Shown here: positions 1-12,682 of the stretch, piece by piece
Layout: each line of letters begins with the position of its first letter
How positions within the stretch are numbered: position 1 is the first letter of the stretch
From: Anoplopoma fimbria
Lineage: Eukaryota; Chordata; Actinopteri; Perciformes; Anoplopomatidae
NCBI RefSeq assembly: GCF_027596085.1
Contig: NC_072451.1
Coordinates: 5,280,231-5,344,230, forward strand
DNA: 64,000 bases
Reading direction: 5' to 3'
The notes under the pieces: model-generated
What the model saw: only the letters and a program-made list of their open reading frames with translations
Told to the model about the DNA's origin: nothing
The model's database searches: none
Program-made: the position numbers and the translations under genes

Positions 1-118
1 TTAGGGTGTGTGTTCTCAGCTCGGTTCCAGACTTCTGAATTTCAGCCCAAACATGCATTTCATACAGAATAAATAAAGTGAATCAATATTCGGTGTTATT
101 ATAATGCTGGTGTGTTAC

Positions 119-3100
119 CTATTTCAGGGAACAGCTGAGGGACGTGTGTGAGGATGAACTCCACCACGATGGACTGAACTCTGACCTCCATGAAGGCTGC
201 TGTTCCGTTAAACCCCGACGCCTCGATGTCCTTTGACCTTAACACACAGATTTATTGAAGAAATGAAATCGATGTTGGAAAGGAAGCAAGGACGAACACA
301 AGTGAATAAATAAATTAATGGACAGAATGAATGAATGCTGGAAAAAACAAAGAAAGAGTGAAGAATAATGAATAAAGAATAAATGCAATCATTTATAATA
401 TCGTCAAACAGCTGCCTTTTTACTAAAATTTGAATCATGTATAATTACAGGCTTAAAGATTTGGAAGGCAAATTTGGAGAAAAATACCCAGCCCAGTGTT
501 GACAACTCTTTTCCAGTGAAAGAAGCTAGCAGCACTAGCTCCAAAAAGCAAATTTTAGCAAGATTTCCTGCAGTACTCAAAGATGTCAAAAGCTAGCCAT
601 TAGGGGAAGACTCGAACAACGTAAAAAATGAGAGCACAGGTAGATAGACATGCAGATGAGAGAAATTATTGATAATTTCAACAAATATATCAAAAAATGA
701 ATCTTAAATACATTACCCACCCTAGCTTTAATGGTTAATAAATTACACACAGCATAATTACTAATCAATCCTGCCTAATGTCCCTCTGAAACACACAAAC
801 TGCTGGTGTATATTTTCCACCCGAGTCAGGGCAGATTGTGGCCCAGGGTCTGGCTCAAAGGAGCCTCCCCAGATATAGGCAACACATATATTAATTATAT
901 ATTAAAATATCAGCAAACCTTAGCAGATTGGGGGCCCAGACGATGGCCAAGTTCCTGGAGTGCATGTTGGTCTCTGAGCAGTATGAGGCCATTCTGACAA
1001 GATGGCGCATTAAAAACTCCAGAGTCCTGTCGACAAAGAATTGAAGCATCAAAGTTAATGACTGAAAAGCAAAATAAAAGTGATTTTGCCAAGTAATTTA
1101 GTTCTGTATCAATTGCCTTGTTAACTTCAGAGAAAAACAGACTGTCACCTGCTTCCTCAAGGCAGAAAAAATATATATTTTTTATGTAGGCTTGGTTTGG
1201 AAAGCTGCATGAGATAAATAAAACACGCCCTCAGACTGTAATACTGGACAGCACCTGTAATGTGGTTGTGGTAGTTCCTTCAGCACATCTCTGATCTTTA
1301 CCAGCCTCTCCTCCTCCAGCTGGATGGCCACAGCCTCCTGGAACACAGACGGGACTTTGAATCAATAAGTAAGTACAATTTATTACCTTTATTTAAATTA
1401 AAATGTTGTAAATATGGCTCATGTGGAGATCTGATTTATATATTCCATAATTAATTTGCAGAGGTGGGTACAATTCAATGTTTCGCAAGTCACAAGTCTC
1501 AAGTATTTGGACTCAAGACCCGAGTCCTGAACTTTGAGTTTCGAACCCTAAACAAGTCATAATGCGCTCTTCATCAAATGTAATGCCATTTCACTCTCCA
1601 TCTGTCATTTTTGACTCACACTTTTTGAATACTACAACTAACTTTTTTGTTTTATTTCTAGTACCCAGACAAAATCATCTTTGGAATACATTTCTCCAAC
1701 TACCTAACATTCAAGTTAACGTAACAGATTGGTTCAAACAAAGTGGATCTGGGGAAGTGGCGACTTGCAAATGTTGTGTTAACGTTAGTTGATTCAGGAA
1801 ATTAATTGATTGGTGGCACAGTTTTTTTTTAAACGATTTTGCCATCTTTGGGCTTAGGGGAAGGATACAACGTCCAAGTGGAGTCACAAGTCTTTTTTGA
1901 TTCGTCAAGTCTATAGTCTTTAGATTTGTGTGACTGGAGTCCAAATCTCTGGTACCTTATACCACTGTTATAAACTCTATCAACAGGCAAGTGGAGATGG
2001 AATCGTGTGAATTGTTTGCGTGTCTGAGCTACTCACAGCAAACTTGTCGTACAGCTGGTACGTGAGCAGAGGGTTCGGCAGCTCTCTGAAATAAGCTTTA
2101 CACAGAGAGCTGACACAGTGGATGTCCTGCAGGTACAGATCCTTGTTCAGGTCTGGACTCCCGTCGCTCTCAAACTCCCCCCTGTTTGCATGCACAGATT
2201 TCATTTATATCAATACAATACATAGGCGTCATAATAACTTTGGTGTTTTATACATTTACAGATATAGGTTCAAAGAAACTTACCTAAGTTTCTGTATGTT
2301 GGAGGACACGCCGGACAACCTGTAGATTCCATCCGTGACTCCATGTTTCTCAACAAACTCACTGCAGCATTGCAACACCTGAGGAACTGTGGGAGAAAAT
2401 TATTTAAATGATCAATAACATATTATGCCAAATGTTCAATCTGTTAACTTGGAACATACACATGCAGTTTTTATTTATTTTGTCTGCATGGTTCTGTATG
2501 TTTTATATATGGTAGTCAAGTAAGCATTATATGTTTTGTTAATGACATATGGTCATATACAGAAAGAAAAATACACTGCTTTTTTAACATAGACACCTAG
2601 TTGTGATTGAAACGTCATGTATATGTAGAATTAAAGAAGCACTGGGGATGAGATAGCATTGATTGATAACAATTTTGGATGTGCATGTACATTGTACAAA
2701 TATGTTTTAGCATTAGACGTGCAACGCTTCAAAAAGCCTACTGTTCGGTTTGTTTTGTGCTTTTTTGGATCACAGTTTCCGTTTTGTTTCTTTTGCACAT
2801 TAGTGAGAAGAAAAACGTAATACTTTCCAATACGTTTAAACTACAAAATATGTAAATAAATAGATAGATAGATTGATTGATTGATTAATAGTAATGAATG
2901 ATACTTCAACGGTATATGAAGTAATAACACTGCTTTATACATGAAATAAGGCAGGTTACTTTATAGTCAATTAGGCCAATATTAATATAATTACCTCGTC
3001 TTTGTCTTTAGCACCTCATTAAATCATTGGCAGGTTTTCTTAAGGTTTGGAGAATGAGTACTGTATCAAATCATGTAAGATAACTTTATAACATATATCC

Positions 3101-4527
3101 AATCAACAATGTCATGATTGCTCTAAAATTTCATACAGATATTCATTGTCCACAGAGGATGAATCATACAGACTTTGCTGATCCTCTGACATTTCAGCGT
3201 CACAATGAGGTTCCTGTTTGTGGTTTTGTGGAGGCAAATGTCTCAACAACTACTGGATAGATTGGTACAAACATCCATGTTCCCCTCACAGTGCATTGTA
3301 ATAACTCTAATGATCCTCTGACTTTACATCTTGGGCCATCATCTGTTCAACATTTCAATTTGTCCAATACTTAACTCAGCTGTAATTTAACGTTTGTGCT
3401 AATTGGCCAATGTTAGCATGCACATACGGTAAACATTTCACCGGCATAACATTAAAGTGTTAACATTGTCATTAAGAGAATGTTCGCATGCTGACATAAA
3501 TGAGCATTTAGCTCAAAGCACAGCCTCACAGAGCCGCCAGCATGGCTGCAGACTCTTGTTACTATCTAAAGGAAAATGAATTGGCAGGATGGACTGTCGA
3601 ATACTAAATGAACTCCTGAGAGAAGTAAAATTCCCAGTAGGGGATCAAACCTTTGTTCACAGGACATGTGTGGCTCTTGATATAAACTAACATTGTTAGA
3701 GATTGATAAGGGATTATTTTCGAAAATTCAAATTGCAAACAAATGAAAGGGGGTGGACGTTTCAATTGCAGTTGGAATAGTAAATGTATGTTCAGCTACT
3801 GTGGAGATATAAACGTCAAAAGTAATTCGAACTTATTGACCCGCGGGAAAAACATGGCTGAGAACATAAAAGTATTTTATAGTATGTACTCACAAGACTC
3901 ACAATATAAAATGAGTTACTCTCTCGAGCATTTTAGGTAGACATGGTGTGGTGAATGTGTGTGGTTTGAGTCTTAACAAAGCAATAATTGAACATGCACT
4001 TTCAAAAAAAAAGAAAAGAAGCAAGACTTTCTTGGCCTCATAACTGCAAAATGAGAAACCAAGAAATTGAAAAACATGACAAATGTTCTGACCAAATAGG
4101 ATAAAGAACTGTCCAAAAGTTGTAGACAATCAAACCTGTTCAAAGATTGTTTTACTAACTGTAGGGTAACATTAAGAGGATGTCATTTGTGGTTTTGAAA
4201 TATGCATAGAAACAGATTGAGTGTTACTTCCATTACTCTCAAATTGAATGAGAACATCTAAACATTTTTATTTAAACATTGTACCGTTATTCTGACCTCT
4301 TTGATTAGACAACACTGTTGTTTCTGGTGAGGTTACATACACATGTATTGCTATTTCTCTCTACATATCTGTGTTTAGTGTGTGTTGTGTTGTGCCTGTC
4401 ATGAAGAAAGTGGTTACACAAGTAAGTATGTTCACTTACTCTCTTGAGATGAGGCGTTCAGGTGCTCCAGCAGATCACATCCAAACACCTTCTCCTTGTT
4501 CGCTCCTTTTCTCCGGACTCTCCTCAT
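119..4527 (-). CDS. arhgap30: Rho GTPase-activating protein 30, N-terminal part (gene runs off the left edge)
   Basis: Six coding exons on the minus strand, all with GT-AG borders and compatible phases: 4440-4527, 2284-2386, 2037-2181, 1255-1337, 919-1026 and 119-237 (646 nt, 215 codons; phase 1 at the last border). The ATG at 4527 begins a basic N-terminus (MRRVRRKGANKEK) followed by VFGCDLLEHL, as I recall for ARHGAP30. Exons 2-6 make a RhoGAP domain: GIYRLSG with the catalytic arginine finger, LCKAYFRELPNPLL with the conserved lysine, NLAIVWAPNLLR with the conserved asparagine, then SKDIEASGFNGTAAF and VEFILTHV. RhoGAPs speed GTP hydrolysis on Rac/Rho-type GTPases at the membrane-cytoskeleton interface. 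ARHGAP31 (CdGAP) is the closest alternative, but the SSNIQKLR, LEFLMRHL and EASGFNGTAAF segments fit ARHGAP30 better. The long C-terminal tail is outside the window. Confidence 0.9.
1459..1951. mobile_element. Possible hAT-like non-autonomous DNA element in arhgap30 intron
   Basis: The segment opens with CAGAGGTGGGTA and closes with a related inverted end (ccaaatctctg), with the repeated words 'cacaagtct' and 'caagtc' near both ends. CAGAGGTGGG-type ends are common on fish hAT-type MITEs. No clean 8-bp target duplication is visible, so the class is uncertain. A second partial copy starts at 62664. Confidence 0.4.
3140..3570. repeat. Dispersed teleost repeat in arhgap30 intron 1
   Basis: This stretch contains the words 'tgatcctctgac', 'gctaattggccaatgttagc', 'gagcatttagctcaaagcac' and 'gcatggctgcagactctt', which I recognise as a high-copy percomorph repeat. 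It lies wholly in the intron between coding exons 1 and 2. No coding capacity; class not determined. Confidence 0.5.
4205..4412. repeat. Copy 1 of a ~210-bp duplicated segment (other copy at 11191-11412)
   Basis: Begins 'catagaaacagattgag' and ends 'cctgtcatgaagaaagtgg'. The same sequence recurs at 11191-11412 with scattered substitutions and a small insertion. This copy ends about 26 bp from the donor of arhgap30 coding exon 1. It could be a dispersed repeat or a local duplication. Confidence 0.75.
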
Positions 4528-6214
4528 CTCTCTTTTCCTTTCTGCTGACCCGCCTCACATTCAGACCGGCCTCGAGCTGCTCCGTTTGTGACCGTCAGAC
4601 CGACTGACTGTCTTTGAGGCTGCTGGATGTGTTGCCCAACCTTGGTTAACGTGACAATGACTTTGTAGAGGCGCTGCACATGTCACAGACTTGACCGTGC
4701 TGCTGCTGCTTCCTTTGCTTCAGTGCATGTTGCTGGGTGCAGGTTGTTTCCTCTGTAAGCTGCGTTGCATTGGAGTTCATATGTCAAAGCTGGAGAGTTA
4801 GGACATACTTTGTTTTATCTTCCACCCTGCAAAAGCACAAATAACGAAAGGTTTCTTTGTGCAGATGACAGCTTCAAATTGCAGACAACAATCAAACAAG
4901 AAATTGCACTGAATCCGCAGCGTGCATATGTGTCTCTCCACTTCCCCCTGATGCACTCAATATATTTTCGAATGAAAGGCCACACCCTTGTCTCTGTACT
5001 TCTCCTATTCAGTGAAGTGAGCCTCTGAATGTTTCATTTTAAATCACACCATAATGTCCCTCTGTGCCGGTGGACCCACCTAAACCTCAACCCTTTGCTC
5101 CAGCCTGAGGACTGAGCTCAGCAAAGCCCTGGTCTGTCATCCCTGCCCGCATGTCACGGCCATTGCGGCCTCCTTTCTTTTTTCTTTTTTTTTTTACACT
5201 GCAGCGGAAGTGAAGCACTCTTTACGCCTGATCATATAGACTCATACAGACATTCAAACTCACTCCCCAACCGCCTCCATCTCCCTGACACCTGCCACGG
5301 ATCTCCTTTTCTCCACCGTCCCTCAATGTATGTCCACTTTTACCAAAACGTTTCAGTGTAGAATTGTGAGGAAATAAAACGTTAAAAAGCGTGTGTTCCT
5401 ACCTTCACTCTGCATCGGCACACAAGTAGCAGCATAAAATGATGACGCAAGAAACCACTAAACTTCCCCTGTTAACTTCCTGAGTGTCTCTCCTTCTCTT
5501 GTGCTTTCTCTCTGTATGTGGCCCACAGTTTCACCGCCTCTGCTGACTGAGTAGGGAAATCAGTTTAGTGTATTTGTACAATGCATCTATTTCCCTTTAT
5601 GTGCCGTGTTTGTCTCCATGCAGACTGAGCTCCATGTGTGCTGGTTAACAAAACAGTCTGAAATGGAGAGTAAGTGTACGTATAGGACAAATTCAATTCA
5701 ATTCAGCCCATTTCCTTTGACTGTGTCACATCAATGCTACATGACAATACAAAGCCCTGCAAACTTAAGCGACACACAGAGCCCTGTGAGTACTGTAGAA
5801 GTACGACAAAGTACGACAAAGGCTCAGAAAGTACTGGTACAATCGCCACAAATGATTGCTACAAATTACTATAAAGAATAACCATCCTGCAAACCCAGAA
5901 ATCATGCCCCAAAAGAAACTAAAATTACCACAAATAAATCACAAATTGGCACAAAGGACTAACAAACAGTATCACATAGTACAGCAATCACTAAATTGTA
6001 CTAGAAACAACCACAAAGCATATCCCAAGTACATCAAAATGCCAAATTAGTACATAGAACCACAGAGAATACCAATCGGCTTGGCCAAAACTATCAAGAG
6101 TTACGACAGCGTACTTCTAAGGAACGCAAGAATGGTCAGTGTTGAAATATTCAAAACTACTAAAATAACCACAGACTACAACAAATTACTACAAATAATT
6201 ACAGAATAAAGTGA

Positions 6215-6380
6215 ATGTACTCCATTAAAAGTAAATGTTGTGTATTTAAAACATTTGTATTAGCAACAAAATGTACTTTTACTTTTTACTGTATGAGTGG
6301 TTGTTATGTAGTGGAGTGGAAATATAAAGCATCATAGAATGTAAAGCACCTCAAAATTGTGTTGAAAAATATAAATATAT
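6215..6380. repeat. Degenerate copy of a teleost dispersed repeat
   Basis: Words such as 'tactccattaaaagtaaa', 'gtagtggagtggaaatataaag' (split across this stretch) and 'cacctcaaaattgt' match a common fish repeat family. Parts of the same family appear at 63055-64000. Confidence 0.45.
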
Positions 6381-7084
6381 TTTATAGACATTCAGTAAGA
6401 ATTAAATACCTGGATATAACTTTGGTATTAGGATACTATATATTTTGCAACATTGCCTGGAATTGAATGATAATAATATATTACAACATATGTAGTTTTT
6501 CTAATAGTCGGTGATACTATAGTACTCTGTGGCTCTGTGTGGTAGTTTGTGGCGGTACCAGTTGCCCGGGCCTTTCCTTGATAGAGGTCATGAATCTAAC
6601 TCCTTCATTAAATGTTTGGAAATGGTCACAAATGGCTCTATAAAACATTTACCAATGTTTTATAGAGCCATTATAAGACATTCATAAGAACAATATTTAT
6701 ATTACCAGGTTGTGAAAAATCCCTTTGGCTGGTGTTTATACTTTCTATAGATATATATATATAATAATGCAGATGTTAAAACATGCTTGTGGGTTTCACA
6801 TTTTCTAATATCTCCTCAAGGCAAGATGCTAATAAATGGCTTTTGGTCCAAATTCTCCAGAGCTAGTGTGCACTTTTTTGCGCTATTAATGGCTTATCAC
6901 TGATGTAAACACAATTAGCTAATGAGTTATTAGCCTCGAATTGCACCATATAAACACTGAATGTCTATTTCTCTCTGACACACACAGAAAAAATGTAATA
7001 TTGGCATTATGCTCATGACCTTGATGAGATCTTTAGCTTAACATAAGTTTATTAATACATACTCTCATCATACTTGTGTGTGTA

Positions 7085-7168
7085 CAGTACCAGTCAAAAG
7101 TTTGGACACACCTTCTCATTCAATGGTTTTTCTTTATTTTAATTTTTCCAAACTTTTGACTGGTACTG
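7085..7168. mobile_element. Internally deleted Tc1/mariner-type MITE
   Basis: An 84-bp element has near-perfect terminal inverted repeats (cagtaccagtcaaaagt at the left, its complement at the right) and is flanked by TA at 7083-7084 and 7169-7170, the Tc1/mariner target duplication. It is a deletion derivative of the 227-bp element at 7424-7650. Confidence 0.8.
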
Positions 7169-7423
<255 letters not shown>

Positions 7424-7650
7424 CAGTACCAGTCAAAAGTTTGGACACACCTTCTCATTCAATGGTTTTTCTTTATTTTTATTTTTTTCTACATTGCAGA
7501 TTAATATTGAAGACATCCAAACTATGAAGGAACACATATGGAATTATGTGGTAAACAAACAAATGCTCAACAAACAAGAATATGTTTTATATTTTAGATT
7601 CTTCAAAGTAGTTGAATGAGAAGGTGTGTCCAAACTTTTGACTGGTACTG
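7424..7650. mobile_element. Tc1/mariner-type MITE, 227 bp, apparently intact
   Basis: Starts CAGTACCAGTCAAAAG and ends with the exact complement, with terminal inverted repeats of about 40 bp, and is flanked by TA at 7422-7423 and 7651-7652. There is no transposase coding capacity, so it is non-autonomous. Fragments of the family recur at 8964, 41749 and 50347. Confidence 0.87.
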
Positions 7651-8218
7651 TAGCTCCTAAAAACATGAAAAACTTTTTTTAATTTATGATTTTTTTTTAA
7701 AGGTTATTATTGGTGTTTCTTAAAAAGAAAACAAACTTTTTTAACTTTTCAATTGTCTTTCATCACCTGGATAATGTGGAGTGCGGCTGTATTCGAATAT
7801 TTACGGTAATACAACAAGTGACGCTGCTATGGTGACCTCGTTGTATCTCACAGAACGTCCCTCGGTGGCGGATATAACCTTGAACTAACTAAACTGTAAA
7901 TGTTAATAAAATACGTTCACATTTCTCGACTTGTGTTGATTTTATATAACCGAATCCGTTGAGGAATGTTAGTTTAAAACAGTCATTATTATGTTTTCAG
8001 GTTTGACACCGCCCGTGCGAAAAGCGCGGTAACAAAAACCGAGCGCCCCTGTCCCCTCAAAACCACCTCCGGAAGAAATAAACAGCAAAAGTGCACAACA
8101 CAAGCATCCACTCCTCCTTCCAGACATTTGTGTGCATCCTCCCTGCACCTGATATATACAGGTGAATATATATATATTTATTTGCATTTCTAATAACAAG
8201 CAGAAGTCCTTGTGGAGC

Positions 8219-11200
8219 ATGCAGAACAGCGGCTTCCAGAGCCAGCTGCTGTCCGTCATGGAGGTCCTGGCCAAGGCGGCCGTGGCGGAGATCCACCGGA
8301 GCGTGGATGACAGCTGCGCGGTGCTCCGGCTGGAGGTGAGCCAGAGCCGGCGGGACATCGAGCTGCTGCGGAGGAAGTGTGAGGCGATGGAGGCAGAGCT
8401 GAGGAGGAGCCGGAGGAGAGCCAGGAGGAGAGGTAGAGCTGCAAGGTCCTGGTGTTAAATCATCTGTAGCTTCTGCTTCTGTGATGTGGGTTTAGTTCAG
8501 GTTATTTGCACAATTGAAAAATGTAAAAAACAATTGATAAATTATATTAAAGTGCAGGAAGAGATTTGAAGCCTCCACTTATATAATATTTTAAAAAAAA
8601 ATGAAAAAGCATTTTTACAAGATATGATTTATAATAACACATTATAAACAACAAGAAAACAAAGAAAAAGCCTCCACCTGTGAATATTTAAAAAAAAGAA
8701 AACAAAGAAAAAGCCTTGAAAAAAAAATATTGCATTTTTACAAGATGTGATTTATAATAACACATAATAAACAACAAGAAAACAAAGAAAAAGCCTCCAC
8801 CTAATATTTAAAAAAAAATCACAATACTATAACGAATACAAAAATAATATACATATGGTATGAAATATTGTTGAAAAAGCATGTTTTATAAGATATGATT
8901 TATAATAATACATTATAATAAACAAGAAAACAAAGAAAAGTCCACAAATACAAAAAGAATATACAGTACCAGTCAAAAGTTTGGACCACCTTCTCATTCA
9001 ATGGTTTTTCTTGATTTTACTGGAAAAGAGCTGAGGAGGAGCAGGAGGAATAGGTAGAGCTGCAAGGTATGGTGTTAAATCATCTGTAGATGTGGGTTTA
9101 CAAATTTGCAAATAAAAATATAAAAAACAATTGATGAATGATATTAAAGTAATAATATTTTTTTACTATAATATTGTTGAAAAAAGAAAAAGCCTCCACC
9201 TAATATTTAAAAAAATCATGTTTTATTGTTGAAAAAGCATTTTTACAAGATTTTATAAAGATATGATTTATAATAATACATTATAATAAACAAGAAAACA
9301 AAGAAAAAGCCTCCACCTAATATTTAAAAAAAAATCACAATACTATAACGAATACAAAAAACGAAAATACATGTGGTATGAAATATTGTTGAAAAAGCAT
9401 GTTTTATAAGATATGATTTATAATAACACATTATAAACAACAAGAAAACAAAGAAAAAGCCTCCAACTAATATTTAAAAAAAAATCACATTACTATAACG
9501 AATACAAAAAAAAAATAATATACATATACAAAAAAAATATGAAATATTGTTGAAAAAGCATGTTTTATAAGATATGATTTATAATAACACATTATAAACC
9601 ACAAGAAAACAAAGAAAAAGCCTCCACCTAATATTTCTTTAAAAATCACATTACTATAACGAATACAAAAAGAAAATACATGTGGTATGAAATATTGTTG
9701 AAAAAGCATTTTTACAAGATGTGATTTATAATAACAATACATTATAAACAACAAGAAAACAAATTCCTACACAAAAGTAATGCTACAAGTCCCTGTGAAT
9801 GCAACAGCTACAGATTGTGTTTTTTTCTGTTCCTCTTCTTCAGTGTTTTATCCTCCTGCAGCCGAGAGGTTCTCCCCTTTAGTCAAAGTAGTGCTGCACA
9901 GAGAGAGACAGAGCACAGGCTGGGACGCTGAGGCTCAAGATCAACCCCAGCAGGTATGAATACTTCAAAATATTACTTTTTAATGTTAATTCATCTGCTT
10001 TTATAATAATCAATTGATAATTCGGTCTATTTAATGCAAGGAAATAATGAAAAATGCTCGCCACACTTTCCCAGAGCCCAATGTTAGGTCTTTATATTGC
10101 TTGTTTTGTCTGCTCAACAGTACAACACACTAGTATATTCAATTTGACAGATAAAAGCAACACATCCTCACATTTGATAAGCTAGATCCATGGCTGTAAC
10201 AATTAATGTTTTACATTTTGACTTGGTAAATGACAATTAATTGATAAAAAGTGTTATTTTATGTCTGATTCAAATTGTTAACCCCATTCAAAGGAGACAA
10301 CTTATCAGGTTTTGGAGGTCAAATAGAGTACAGTTGGTCATCCTATTAAAGTAAAATAAAATTGGTAAACATTAAACAAAATATATGCCAATTTAGTGCA
10401 GTTACATTTTAAGTTTAATTATGTCTGAATAAATGTATGTATGTATATATATTAAAACGTAAATGTAAACTCAACGTAGATGGGTTATTCCTTTACTTGT
10501 GCAGCGTGTTGTTTATCTGTTGTGAGTATTCACCTGTGTGTGTATCTGTGTGTGTGTGTTTGTGAATGTGTGTGTGAGGCAGTGGATCTCCCCTGTGTGA
10601 GTATTAATATTGAGCCCTGTGTTGCAGTGTGCCGACGTGGAGCCGGCTAACGAAGCTGAACACATACTGATCAAAGAGGAGTGTGAAGAGGAGACGAACG
10701 ACTCGGAGGACAAACTGAGTGAGTTCAATCACAAACATCAGACACTTCCTCCGCTCATCACGTGATCGGTGTAAAAAGCTTTTTAAAGATTGTTGTAGCA
10801 GCGTGTATAATACACAGAACATGTGACTTAAAAAACACACATTTCTTAGCTCATTTGAAAGTGTTAATAATGTTTCAGAGTAGAGAATAGAGCTTAGGAG
10901 AGTTTAGACTCAGTAAAACCCTCAATATTAGTATTAAACCATTTATATTCACACAGAATAATCACCATTGCTATGACTGATTTTGTGTAGGTAACAATTA
11001 TAGCTACTGTTACCCATGACGAGCTACACATGCGGCGCTTTCAGTCAGCCAATCAAAAAATAAACTAATTGCAGCCTTGATGTGCGACTTTTAACGTGCG
11101 TCATTAACCATTAACCATGACTCAAAATATATTGGGGGCAGCGTATGATTAAACAGGAAGCGAATTCAGGTCCGCAGGTTGTGCTTTAATCATAGAAACA

Positions 11201-12682
11201 GATTGAGTGTTACTTCCATAACTCTCAGATTGAATGAGAACATCTATCCATATCTATACATACATTTTTATATCAACATTGTACGGTTATTCAGACTTCT
11301 TTGATTAGACAATACTGTTGTTTCTGGTGAGGTTAAAGGCACATGTATTGCTATTTCTCTCTACATATCTGTGTTTAGTGTGTGTTGTGATGTGCCTGTC
11401 ATGAAGAAAGTGGGTTTGAGTGCAGTTCAGGTTCTGGTCCAGTTGCTTTTGTTTTACAGTATTTTTTTTTTTACTGATTCCAGTATTGAATTTGATTTTT
11501 GAAAGGGAATCCTAGAACTAATGTTACATCTAAGAACTAGTAAAGAATTACATTAAGAGAACTAAATTGCTGTGCTGTATAAATGTTTTACACATGGCTC
11601 TTTGGTAATAAAAACAGGGGTGATATCATAAGATTTGATAAGAGATTTATTTGACTTAGAGCTTTAAAACCTCCACTTTAAGACGATGTGTGGTTCCTGT
11701 GCTTTCTTTAGTCTCTGGAGCCGAGCAGCAGCCGCGTTTCGACGCCTCACAACCGGCCCAGACTGACAGCTTCGTAGAGCGTTACCACTCTGCTGAGAAC
11801 CCAGCCGACCCTGGATCTCTGGTTTCCCCCGCAGACGTCTACGACACTTTCCCAGAGCAGCAGCTGGACGGACACCGAAGCGAGGCAGAGCTCGTGGTGA
11901 AACACGAGAACGAGGAAGAGCCCGACGAGAATGCAGCTCCTCTCGATCCAACCCACAGGTTTGAGACGGAGGAAGTCGACCGTCAGCTGTGGCCGTCCGA
12001 CCCGTGCGGAGACGCCGTTGATCCGAGCTTCTCGGGCGCCGAGCATCAGTTTGAGCCGATTCCCTTTGTGTTCCCGTCACAGAGTGGGATGCATTTGGAG
12101 GACACGGTGCCTCAAATTCACTCGGTGGGGAAATCACATTCAGTCCTGGTGAGTGCAGCACGCGTGAAGAGAAGAGCCAGAGCGTTGGGATGTAGGAGAT
12201 CGCAACCAGAGGAAGGACACAGTGCGTTGTCTCAGATTAACACCATGGATCAGTGCTTGATTCCTCAACAATCACAGAATCAAGTGAGGAGCCAACACGA
12301 GGATTTGACGCCGCCAAACCAAGCAGCATCTTCTTTCTGCATGAACAACCGAAGCAGCAGCAGCGGCGGCGGCGTTGGCGGCTTCGGCCTGGCGAGGAGG
12401 ATGAGGACGCCCTGGAGGTCGGGCATCGGCGAGAAGAGGTTCAGCTGCACGTACTGCGACAAAAGCTTCGTGAGGTTCAGTCAGCTCAAGGAGCACCTGA
12501 GGAGCCACACGGGGGAGAAACCGTTCAGCTGCCTGCAGTGCGGCCGGAGCTTCACCAAACAGTGCAACCTCATCCGACACGCGGTGGTCCACAGCGGAGA
12601 GAAACCCTACGAGTGCTCGCTGTGCGGGAAGTGCTTCACGCAGCGCTCCAGCCTGAAGTCGCACCAGAAAACAGCACACTGA
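8219..12682 (+). CDS. C2H2 zinc-finger protein, three fingers (ZNF-A)
   Basis: Four coding exons with GT-AG borders and matching phases: 8219-8432, 9844-9953, 10628-10718 and 11712-12682 (1386 nt, 461 aa, stop TGA). The first 71 residues hold an N-terminal module (FQSQLLSVMEVLAKAAVAEI) followed by a charged, Arg/Glu-rich probable coiled coil. This module is shared with ZNF-B and is neither KRAB nor SCAN as I know them. The middle is acidic and disordered. Three C2H2 fingers occupy residues about 382-461 (12440-12679), with TGEKPF and SGEKPY linkers and helix residues RFSQLKE, KQCNLIR and QRSSLKS. It is presumably a nuclear DNA-binding regulator; target unknown. The frame is open upstream to 8162, but the ATG at 8219 fits the family N-terminus. 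Confidence 0.88.
8964..9019. mobile_element. Tc1-type MITE fragment (left end)
   Basis: Carries the left terminal repeat cagtaccagtcaaaagt and about 40 bp of subterminal sequence, preceded by TA. It is then cut off by a copied piece of ZNF-A exon 1, so the right end is missing. Confidence 0.75.
9028..9150 (+). pseudogene. Partial copy of the ZNF-A exon 1/intron 1 junction
   Basis: Matches 8396-8550: 'gagctgaggaggagc', the splice donor context 'aggtagagctgcaaggt', then 'ggtgttaaatcatctgtag' and 'gtgggttta' occur in the same order, with small deletions. It carries a copy of the exon 1 donor GT but no upstream acceptor that I can see, so it is probably non-functional. Confidence 0.8.
11191..11412. 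repeat. Copy 2 of the ~210-bp duplicated segment (other copy at 4205-4412)
   Basis: Shares 'agaaacagattgagtgttac', 'ctgttgtttctggtgaggtt' and 'cctgtcatgaagaaagtgg' with 4205-4412, in the same order and orientation. Lies in ZNF-A intron 3. Confidence 0.75.

Larger units (their letters stand above)
8560..9830. repeat. Irregular tandem array in ZNF-A intron 1, derived from LINE-tail-like sequence
   Basis: A unit of about 130-160 bp ('gaaaaagcat', 'tttataataacacattata', 'aaagcctccacct') recurs at about 8601, 8735, 8871, 9228, 9388, 9547 and 9697. The array is followed at 9768-9815 by 'acacaaaagtaatgctacaa', and the same two modules occur in the same order at 45480-45900. It is best explained as a LINE 3' tail amplified in tandem. 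AT-rich, no coding capacity. Confidence 0.8.

Noticed and set aside
5606..6050. Two overlapping 60-90 codon frames on plus
   Set aside because: They cover a degenerate simple repeat rich in ccacaaa/ctacaaa words and show no domain.
8162..8218. Upstream in-frame extension of ZNF-A (start before 8219)
   Set aside because: The added residues come from a TA-rich stretch, whereas the ZNF-B N-terminus supports a start at or close to 8219.
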